Shown piece by piece: positions 57,850 to 64,000 of a stretch of 64,000 nucleotides of DNA. The position numbers and the translations under genes were made by a program. Under the pieces are notes generated by a model. That model saw nothing but the letters and a program-made list of their open reading frames with translations, was not told the DNA's origin and did no database searches. How positions within the stretch are numbered: the stretch's first letter is position 1; each line of letters opens with the position of its first letter. Source of the DNA: Paraburkholderia podalyriae (lineage in GTDB: Bacteria; Pseudomonadota; Gammaproteobacteria; Burkholderiales; Burkholderiaceae); contig NZ_VZQQ01000004.1 in NCBI RefSeq assembly GCF_014397785.1, forward strand, positions 62,001 to 126,000. The letters are read 5' to 3'.

Positions 57850-59106
57850 ATGACCGATCTCTCCCAACCAGGTTCCCAACCAGGCTCGCAAGCCGGCGCG
57901 CAGCCGCAGACCAGCGTGGCGAGCGCGGTGCCGCCGCCGCTGTGGCTGCTCGCGGAGCTGACCTATCGCTGTCCGCTGCACTGCGCGTTCTGCTACAACC
58001 CGCTCGACTACACCGACCACAGCCGCGAACTGACCACCCGGCAATGGCTCGACGTGCTGCGCGAGGCGCGCGCGCTCGGCGCGGTGCAGCTCGGCTTTTC
58101 GGGCGGCGAGCCGCTGGTGCGCGACGACGTCGAAGTGCTCGTCGAAGAAGCGCACAGACTCGGCTTCTACACGAACCTGATCACGTCGGGCGTCGGTCTC
58201 ACCGATCAGCGCCTCGGCGATCTGAAGGCCGCCGGGCTCGATCACATCCAGCTATCGTTCCAGGATTCGACGCAGCAGTTGAACGACTTCCTGAGCAGCA
58301 CGCGCACGTTCGAACTGAAACAACGCGTCGCCGTCGCGCTCAAACAGCACGGCTTTCCGATGGTGATGAACTGCGTGCTGCATCGCTACAACCTGCCGCA
58401 CGTCGACAAGATCATCGACATGGCACTGGCTCTCGGCGCCGAATATCTGGAGCTTGCGAACACGCAATACTACGGCTGGGCGCGCGCGAACCAGGCGCAA
58501 CTGATGCCGACGCGCGAGCAGCTCGAAGAAGCCGAGGCGGTGGTCGCGCGCTATCGCCGCACGCATGGCGAGCGCTGCAAGATCTTCTTCGTCGTGCCCG
58601 ACTACTTCGAGCGGCGTCCGAAGCGCTGCATGAACGGCTGGGGCGCGGTGTTTCTCGGCGTCGCGCCCGACGGCGCCGCGCTGCCGTGCCACGCGGCGCG
58701 CGGCCTGCCCGGCCTGACGCTGCCGAACGTGAAGGACATGCCGTTGCGCGACATCTGGTACGACAGCGACGCGTTCAACCGCTTTCGCGGCTTGCACTGG
58801 ATGAAGGAGCCGTGCCGCAGCTGCGACGAAAAGGAACGCGACCTCGGCGGCTGCCGCTGCCAGGCCTTCCTGCTCACCGGCGACGCGGCCAACGCCGACC
58901 CCGTCTGCGACAAATCGCCGTTTCACGAAAGCGTGATCAAGATCGTTCAGCGCGCGGCATCGGCATCGGAAACCGAGGCGAGCGCAGCGGCCCGCGAACA
59001 GACGATCCTGTTCCGCAATGACGCGAACTCGCGCAAGTTCGCGGCGGCGGCCCGCGAGCCTGACCCCTGCGGCGATGACCGGGCCTCACCCGGAACCCCA
59101 TCATGA
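57850..59106 (+). CDS. pqqE: PqqE, radical SAM PqqA cross-linking enzyme
   Basis: A 418-residue radical SAM protein. The SAM cluster motif CPLHCAFC has Cys41, Cys45 and Cys48; the auxiliary-cluster SPASM region holds CMNGWG, CHAARGLPG, and CRSCDEKERDLGGCRCQ. It forms the Glu16-Tyr20 carbon bond of PqqA. A Gln/Ser-rich 30-residue N-terminal and a roughly 40-residue C-terminal tail exceed the core. Its stop overlaps the response regulator start (ATGA). Confidence 0.95.
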   Translation: MTDLSQPGSQPGSQAGAQPQTSVASAVPPPLWLLAELTYRCPLHCAFCYNPLDYTDHSRELTTRQWLDVLREARALGAVQLGFSGGEPLVRDDVEVLVEEAHRLGFYTNLITSGVGLTDQRLGDLKAAGLDHIQLSFQDSTQQLNDFLSSTRTFELKQRVAVALKQHGFPMVMNCVLHRYNLPHVDKIIDMALALGAEYLELANTQYYGWARANQAQLMPTREQLEEAEAVVARYRRTHGERCKIFFVVPDYFERRPKRCMNGWGAVFLGVAPDGAALPCHAARGLPGLTLPNVKDMPLRDIWYDSDAFNRFRGLHWMKEPCRSCDEKERDLGGCRCQAFLLTGDAANADPVCDKSPFHESVIKIVQRAASASETEASAAAREQTILFRNDANSRKFAAAAREPDPCGDDRASPGTPS

Positions 59107-59765
59107 GTGCCGACACCATCTCCGTTCTACTCGTCGACGACCATGCGGTCGTGCGCGAAGGCTACCGGCGTCTGCTCGAACTGAACGCCGACGTCGAGGT
59201 ATGCGGCGAAGCGGGCGACGCCGCGCAGGCCTACCAGCGTTTTTGCGCGCTGCGGCCCGACGCGGTCGTGATGGACGTATCGCTGCCGGGCGCAAGCGGC
59301 ATCGAGGCGATGCGGCGGATGCTCGCGCGCGAGCCGGACGCGCGCGTGCTGATCTTCAGCGCGCATGAGGAATCGATCTTCGTGCGGCGCGCGCTCGATG
59401 CCGGCGCGCTCGGCTACGTGACCAAGGCGAGCGCGCCCGACGTGCTGGTCGAAGCGGTGCGCTCGATTGCGCGGCGCGCCGGCTATCTGAGCCCGGACAT
59501 CTCGCAGGCGCTCGCGCTTCGCACCGCGTTCAACGAAGGGCCGCCGGGGCGTCAGTTGTCGGCGCGCGAGTTCGAGGTGCTGCGGCTGCTGGTGCAAGGC
59601 TATACGCTGCCGAGCATCGCCGAAAAGCTGGGCCTGAGTCAGAAGACGGTGGCCAACCACCAGTCGGTGATCCGGCAGAAGTTCGGCGCCGACAACGGCG
59701 TGCAGCTCGCACAGATGGCAAGCCGCCTCGGACTTCAGTTCACGGGCTCGGCCAGTCCCGCGTGA
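59103..59765 (+). CDS. NarL/FixJ-type response regulator coupled to pqqE
   Basis: A 220-residue regulator. The receiver domain has Asp58 as phosphoacceptor (VVMDVSLPG) with Asp12-Asp13 (VDDHAVV). A LuxR-type HTH follows (LSAREFEVLRLLVQGYTLPSIAEKLGLSQKTVANHQ). It overlaps pqqE by 4 bp and so is translated with the PQQ operon. The convergent histidine kinase is the likely partner; layout resembles MoxX/MoxY-type pairs controlling methanol oxidation. Confidence 0.9.
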   Translation: MSADTISVLLVDDHAVVREGYRRLLELNADVEVCGEAGDAAQAYQRFCALRPDAVVMDVSLPGASGIEAMRRMLAREPDARVLIFSAHEESIFVRRALDAGALGYVTKASAPDVLVEAVRSIARRAGYLSPDISQALALRTAFNEGPPGRQLSAREFEVLRLLVQGYTLPSIAEKLGLSQKTVANHQSVIRQKFGADNGVQLAQMASRLGLQFTGSASPA

Positions 59766-60730
59766 GCGGGCACCCGCGCGCAGAACAGAAACCCGCCTTG
59801 CGGCTCGCTCGCGACGTGAAACTCGCCGCCGAGCGCCTCGACGCGTTCACGCATGCCGATCAGCCCGAGCCCGCTGCGCGGCTTCGTCAGATCGGTGCCG
59901 GGGCCGTCGTCGGCCATCGTCACGACGATCTCGTCGATCTGCGTGCCGTTGTGTTCGCGTGGTGCGCGCACCATGAACAGTTCGACGCGCGCGCGGCGCG
60001 CGAACTTCGACACGTTCGTCAGTCCTTCCTGCACCAGCCGATACAGCGTGATCGTCAGCGCATCGCTGAGGCCGCTGAAATCGCCTTCGACCGTCACCGA
60101 GAACGACGCGTCGGGCAAGCGCTCGCGCCAGCCGTCGACGCAATGTTCGAGTGCGCTCGGCAGGCCGAATTCGTCGAGACCGATCGGCCGCAGCCGGCGG
60201 ATCATGCCGCCGATCTCGCGATACACATGCGTCGCGCTCTGCATCAGCCCAAGCGCGATGCGATGAATCTCCGGCTCGCGCTCGCCCGATAGATCGCGGA
60301 TGCGCGCCGCGTCGAGCGAGATCGCGTTCAGGTATTGGCCCAGCTCGTCGTGCAGCTCGCGCGCCATATGGCGGCGCTCCTGTTCCTGCGCCTGCAGCGC
60401 CTGACTAGCGAGGCGCCGGTTGTCGGCGAGCAGCCGTTCGGCCTGTTCCTCCAGCATGCGGCGCTGGCGCACTTCGCGGCGCGCATCGCGATAGCGGCGC
60501 CGCGCGAACCACGCCAGCGCGATCGACAGCACGAATAGCGTGCCCGGCAACTCGTCGAGCTGGAAGCGCTCCATGCCGCGCGTGAACCGGTAGGCTTTCT
60601 CGCTGACATCGAACGCGGCGCCGAGTACCGCCGCGAGCACGGTCACGCCGACGACCCAGCCGACATCGCGCCAGATCGGCGACGGCGGCGGGCGGCCAGC
60701 GGAAGAGGAATGGATCGGTTCGCTTGACAT
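59735..60730 (-). CDS. Membrane histidine kinase (HisKA_3 type)
   Basis: A 331-residue kinase. Two transmembrane helices (about 23-40 and 61-77) with a short periplasmic loop between them are followed by a coiled coil, the HisKA_3 box with phosphoacceptor His127 (ARELHDELGQ), and an HATPase domain (RLVQEGLTNVSKFA; MADDGPGTDL; GLGLIGMRERV). The small sensory loop suggests membrane or redox sensing. It overlaps the end of the response-regulator gene by 31 bp, tail to tail. Confidence 0.9.
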   Translation of the reverse strand: MSSEPIHSSSAGRPPPSPIWRDVGWVVGVTVLAAVLGAAFDVSEKAYRFTRGMERFQLDELPGTLFVLSIALAWFARRRYRDARREVRQRRMLEEQAERLLADNRRLASQALQAQEQERRHMARELHDELGQYLNAISLDAARIRDLSGEREPEIHRIALGLMQSATHVYREIGGMIRRLRPIGLDEFGLPSALEHCVDGWRERLPDASFSVTVEGDFSGLSDALTITLYRLVQEGLTNVSKFARRARVELFMVRAPREHNGTQIDEIVVTMADDGPGTDLTKPRSGLGLIGMRERVEALGGEFHVASEPQGGFLFCARVPAHAGLAEPVN

Positions 60731-60910
60731 GACGCTTGCATTCTACTCAGCGCCGGCACGCGCAGCGGGTTTTGCGCGGGTTTTGGGAACGCTTCCCTGG
60801 CAGATCGGGAAAAGCTCCCGCGCGGCTTACAGACGCGTATGCGAAGCTTTGCAGCAACCTCAAACAATTAGCGACACGCGCACCGATCAAGCCGGCGGGA
60901 GACAACAACG

Positions 60911-63292
60911 ATGAGCATGCGATCACAAGCACGCCGCAAACGCCGGCTTCAGCGGCGCGTCGGCATTACGTTTTGCGTCGGCATTACGTTTTGCGTCGGC
61001 GGTGCGCTCGCGGGTCTGTCCACGAGCGTATGGGCGCAGACCGAGCCGCCGGTCGCGGCGTCGGCGCCAGGCTCCGCGTCTTCCGCCGCAGCAGGGAACG
61101 ACGCCAACAGCAACACGACACCCGCCACGACGCTCGCGCCGATCGTCGTCGTAGGCACCACGCCGCTGCTCGGCATCGGCACGCCGCTCACGCAGGTGCC
61201 GGCCAACGTGCAGACGGTCCACGCGGCCGATATCGAACGGCAGCACCGCCAGACGCTCAGCGATTTCCTCGCGGCGAATCTGCCGAGCGTCACCCTCTCC
61301 GATGCGCAGGGCAACCCGTATCAGATGAACCTGTTCTATCGCGGCTTTACCGCGTCGCCGCTGCTGGGCACACCGCAGGGCTTGTCGGTTTTCGTCGACG
61401 GCGTGCGCGTGAACGAGCCGTTCGGCGACGTCGTGAACTGGGATCTGCTGCCGCAACAGGCGATCGACACGATGCAGCTGATTCCCGGCTCGAACCCGGC
61501 TTTCGGCTTCAACACGCTCGGCGGCGCGCTGTCGATCACGACGAAAAACGGCAAGGACAACCCGGTCGGCGAGGCCGAAATCCAGGGCGGCTCGTGGGGA
61601 CGCAAGGCCGCACAGATCGAACAAGGCGGCACGATCGGCCAGAACCTCGACTACTACTTCACCGCCAACGCCGCGAACGACAACGGCTGGGCCGAGCAGA
61701 ACGAGAGCCGCATTCGCCAGGTGTTCGGCAAGCTGCGCTATACCGATGCCGACACGACACTGTCGTTGTCGGCCGGCGGCGCGGACAACGATCTGCACGG
61801 CGCGCAAACCATTCCGCGCTCGTTCCTCAATAACCCGAGGCAACCGTACACGTATCCGGACCAGAATCAGAACAGCGCCGGCTACCTGACGCTGTCGGGC
61901 GATCATGACTTCAACGACAACGTCGAGCTGAGCGGTAACGCGTACTACCGGCACTTTCGCAATGCCAACACCAGCAGCAACGTCAACAACGACTACGGCA
62001 AGATCAACGCAGACGGCAGCGTCGACACGTTGCAGGCGACCAACCTGCAGTCCACCGTGACGACCGACAGCTACGGCGCGAGTCTGCAACTGACGCTGCT
62101 CGGCAAGCTCGGCGGCATGCAGAACCAGTTCATCGCGGGCATGGCCGTCGATGCCGCCGATTCGCGCTTCACGCAGTCGTCGCAGGACGCGGCGTTCACC
62201 GATTCGCGCGCGACGGTCGGCATCGGCAATTTCGCGCAGCAAACCGACGCGAACACGCACAACACGAACTACGGCATCTACCTGACGGACACGCTGTCGC
62301 TGACACCGCAGTGGTCGCTGACGCTGTCGGGCCGCTACAACTGGGCCGATGCGACGATCGGCGACGAAACCGGCACGCAGCCGCAGCTCGACGGCCACCA
62401 TACGTTCTCGCGCTTCAATCCGGCGGTCGGCATCAACTGGAATCCGACGCCGGCGCTCACCGCGTACGCGACCTACAACGAGGGCATGCGCTCGCCGACC
62501 GCGATCGAACTGGCCTGCGCCGATCCGAACGCACCGTGTTCGCTGCCGAACAACTTCATCTCCGATCCGTCGTTGCAGCCGGTCATTTCGAAGACTTATG
62601 AAGTCGGCGCGCGCGGCAGGATCGGCGGCAACACGACATGGAGCGCGGCTGCCTACAGCACGACGCTCGACAACGACATCGAGTTCATCAGCAGCAACGG
62701 CGCGGGCAGTTCGCGGGGCTTTTTCCAGAACGTCCGGCGCACGCGCCGGCAAGGCGTCGAACTGGCTGCGCAGACCCGGTATGGTCCATTCACCGTGACC
62801 GGCAGCTATAGCTATGTCGACGCGACTTATCAGTCGACGTGGCTCGAGAGCAGCCCCAGCAACTCGAGCGCCGACGCGAACGGCAACATCACCGTGCGGC
62901 CCGGCGATCACATTCCCGGCATTCCGGCGACGACCGTCAAGCTGCGGCTCGATTACGCGGCCACCGCGAAATGGCGAATCGGCACGAACCTGACGTGGCG
63001 CGGCAGCATCTACGCGCAGGGCGACGAGAACAACCAGGACGTGAACGGCAAGATCTCCGGCTATCTGCTGATCGATATGGACACCACGTACCAGCTGACG
63101 AAACAGTTGCAGGTGTTCGCATCGGTGTCGAACCTGCTCGACAAGCGCTACGCGAGCTTCGGCGCGCTCGGGGAGAACTTCTTTACCGGGCCCGGCAATA
63201 CGTTCAACGGCGGCACGGCGGTCAACGAGCAGTTCGTCGGGCCGGGGGCGCCGAGGGGGTTTTGGGTGGGGATGAGGTATGCGTGGAAGTAG
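60911..63292 (+). CDS. TonB-dependent outer-membrane receptor
   Basis: A 793-residue TonB-dependent receptor. The signal peptide (about 1-43) includes an 18-bp in-frame tandem duplication. The plug has VPANVQTVHAADIERQHRQTL and GFTASPLLGTPQGLSVFVDGVRVNEPFGD; the barrel ends in GFWVGMRYAWK with near-terminal aromatic residues. The substrate is not evident. Next to PQQ genes and a XoxF locus, uptake of PQQ, a lanthanide chelate or a metallophore is possible but is inference only. GGGAG lies 11 bases before the ATG. Confidence 0.88.
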   Translation: MSMRSQARRKRRLQRRVGITFCVGITFCVGGALAGLSTSVWAQTEPPVAASAPGSASSAAAGNDANSNTTPATTLAPIVVVGTTPLLGIGTPLTQVPANVQTVHAADIERQHRQTLSDFLAANLPSVTLSDAQGNPYQMNLFYRGFTASPLLGTPQGLSVFVDGVRVNEPFGDVVNWDLLPQQAIDTMQLIPGSNPAFGFNTLGGALSITTKNGKDNPVGEAEIQGGSWGRKAAQIEQGGTIGQNLDYYFTANAANDNGWAEQNESRIRQVFGKLRYTDADTTLSLSAGGADNDLHGAQTIPRSFLNNPRQPYTYPDQNQNSAGYLTLSGDHDFNDNVELSGNAYYRHFRNANTSSNVNNDYGKINADGSVDTLQATNLQSTVTTDSYGASLQLTLLGKLGGMQNQFIAGMAVDAADSRFTQSSQDAAFTDSRATVGIGNFAQQTDANTHNTNYGIYLTDTLSLTPQWSLTLSGRYNWADATIGDETGTQPQLDGHHTFSRFNPAVGINWNPTPALTAYATYNEGMRSPTAIELACADPNAPCSLPNNFISDPSLQPVISKTYEVGARGRIGGNTTWSAAAYSTTLDNDIEFISSNGAGSSRGFFQNVRRTRRQGVELAAQTRYGPFTVTGSYSYVDATYQSTWLESSPSNSSADANGNITVRPGDHIPGIPATTVKLRLDYAATAKWRIGTNLTWRGSIYAQGDENNQDVNGKISGYLLIDMDTTYQLTKQLQVFASVSNLLDKRYASFGALGENFFTGPGNTFNGGTAVNEQFVGPGAPRGFWVGMRYAWK
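60959..60994 (+). repeat. 18-bp tandem duplication in receptor signal peptide
   Basis: The 18-bp unit GTCGGCATTACGTTTTGC occurs twice head to tail (60959-60976, 60977-60994), with its first 6 bases repeated again. It encodes VGITFC twice and lengthens the signal peptide's hydrophobic core. Being exact, it is probably recent or prone to slippage. Confidence 0.85.
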
Positions 63293-63942
63293 TGGCGCTT
63301 GGCGGGGCGGATCATATTGAAGCGCGGCGGCCGGGCGCCGCCCTGTTTCACTTCGTGGAAGCTGTCATGAGCACGCCGAACCGTCACGACATTATCCAGC
63401 CTGATTCGTTGGTCGAGACCATTGCGCGCATTCGTGTCAAGCGGGGTTGCGCCCGTTAGTGATTAGCACTCTATCGAGGCGGGCGAGAACGGTGATGCAA
63501 CCCACACCCCGGTTTCATCCTGTTTCTGTTGTTCCATTTGACCGCTTCTGATTCTCCTGAAAACACCCGACGAATTAACCATCTGAAGGAGTCTCGGTCA
63601 ACAGCTTTAATTTAAGATAGATCCGTTTTGACAAGCATTGACAATAAACGTTAAAAAAAGTGGCAGACTTGTAACTCCTGGCTTTACCACGACGAAACAC
63701 TAACCGGTTCTGTCAGCATTCCAATGAAGGCGGCTTGATTGCCGCCTTTTTCAATTGCGCAGCGAGAAGCAGACGTTTATTCGTTTGCATATTGGGTCCG
63801 CACATATTGGCGCCTTGCGTCCATCAGACAATTCCTGTTTTTGATTTCTGTTGTTGCTTCGCACTGCATTGACAATTTTTAACTTACCCGAGCGGTGGAA
63901 TGAGGTATTTTTCGGCAGGTTAAAAAAAATACGCTTCGCAGA
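63293..63942. other. AT-richer intergenic region
   Basis: About 650 bp between the receptor gene and the haemagglutinin-like gene. From roughly 63460 the composition falls well below the window average. A short frame at 63367-63459 (30 codons) has ATG and stop but no recognised similarity. Two TTGACA words lie at 63628-63633 and 63638-63643 and another at 63869-63874, without convincing -10 partners. One terminator is listed separately. Confidence 0.55.
63727..63751 (+). terminator. Rho-independent terminator
   Basis: AAGGCGGC (63727-63734), loop TTGATT, GCCGCCTT (63741-63748), continuing into TTTTT. A perfect 8-bp stem and T-tract. Its complement has an A-rich 5' side, so it acts on the plus strand. 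No gene I can name ends directly before it, so it may end a small RNA or long 3' leader from 63.5 kb. Confidence 0.75.
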
Positions 63943-64000
63943 ATGAATAAGAACATGTTCAGGCTGGTTTTCAGCCGGTGCCGGAGTATGCTCGTCGCTG
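63943..64000 (+). CDS. Start of a filamentous-haemagglutinin-like exoprotein (cut by window edge)
   Basis: The last 58 bases encode MNKNMFRLVFSRCRSMLVA, which matches the extended signal peptide region at the start of large two-partner-secretion (TpsA) and autotransporter proteins (typically MNKN.yRlVfs..rg.lVAV). Only 19 codons are visible, so the size and kind of exoprotein cannot be known. No strong ribosome site is visible. Confidence 0.65.
   Translation, partial: MNKNMFRLVFSRCRSMLVA

Noticed and set aside
60923..62911. A 662-codon minus-strand frame antisense to the TonB-dependent receptor
   Set aside because: No recognisable domain and very Arg/Val-rich; the receptor on the other strand has full-length family features.
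63367..63459. A 30-codon open frame after the receptor
   Set aside because: No ribosome site of note, no similarity I recognise, and it is short enough to occur by chance; mentioned only within the intergenic entry.

Overview
This window looks like a chromosomal methylotrophy and autotrophy locus from a GC-rich betaproteobacterium, most likely a Burkholderiales member of the Paraburkholderia/Caballeronia type. That placement is inferred from base composition, codon use and gene content; no rRNA or other phylogenetic marker is present. The genes encode most of a route from methanol to CO2 and back into biomass. A lanthanide-type methanol dehydrogenase (XoxF, with XoxG and XoxJ) makes formaldehyde. 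Fae, MtdB, Mch and FhcABCD take formaldehyde to formate through tetrahydromethanopterin (H4MPT) and a methanofuran-like carrier. A red-type (form IC) Calvin-Benson-Bassham (CBB) operon can refix CO2. Formate dehydrogenase, phosphoglycerate kinase and GAPDH are not in the window.

Layout. 0-10 kb is general accessory content: a quinone-oxidoreductase-like enzyme, small DUF proteins, UdgX, an SBP56/methanethiol-oxidase-type gene with a membrane partner, a TauD-type dioxygenase beside a scrambled ABC-transporter remnant, and an isonitrile-hydratase-like/GlxA-like divergent pair. 10.1-20.9 kb (all minus strand) is xoxF-xoxG-xoxJ-unknown-cbbR followed by a tightly coupled mxaRSACKL-like set, with no mxaF or mxaI. 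21.3-28.8 kb (plus) carries H4MPT enzymes and cofactor biosynthesis (carbinolamine-dehydratase-like, mptG, mtdB, two ATP-grasp ligases, mch, CitG-like, fae). 29.4-34.3 kb has a FolB-like aldolase, a sigma-54 activator, a DmrX-like flavoprotein and a dihydropteroate-synthase-like protein. 34.3-43.4 kb (minus) is cbbLSXFPTAE. 43.9-49.0 kb has an orphan pqqA and methanofuran-type biosynthesis (DUF447, MfnB, MfnE-, MfnF- and MfnD-like, HisA-like). 49.2-59.8 kb (plus) is one apparently continuous run: fhcBADC, cytochrome b561, alpha/beta hydrolase, pqqBCDE and a LuxR-type response regulator, whose partner kinase is convergent. A TonB-dependent receptor follows. The final 0.6 kb turns AT-rich and ends in the first codons of a filamentous-haemagglutinin-like exoprotein.

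Regulation. Three good sigma-54 (-24/-12) candidates precede the carbinolamine-dehydratase-like gene, pqqA and fhcB, with weaker ones before fae and folB. A 13-3-13 dyad upstream of fhcB recurs in degraded form upstream of pqqA and as one half-site beside the AcoR-type sigma-54 activator gene. I infer that this activator controls the formaldehyde-oxidation, cofactor and PQQ genes as one regulon. This is the most interesting unproven system in the window. Other notable points are pqqA lying 12 kb from pqqB behind a long stem-loop, a hydrolase translationally coupled to pqqB, the mxaRSACKL set without MxaFI, and cbbR placed in the xox locus rather than beside cbbL.
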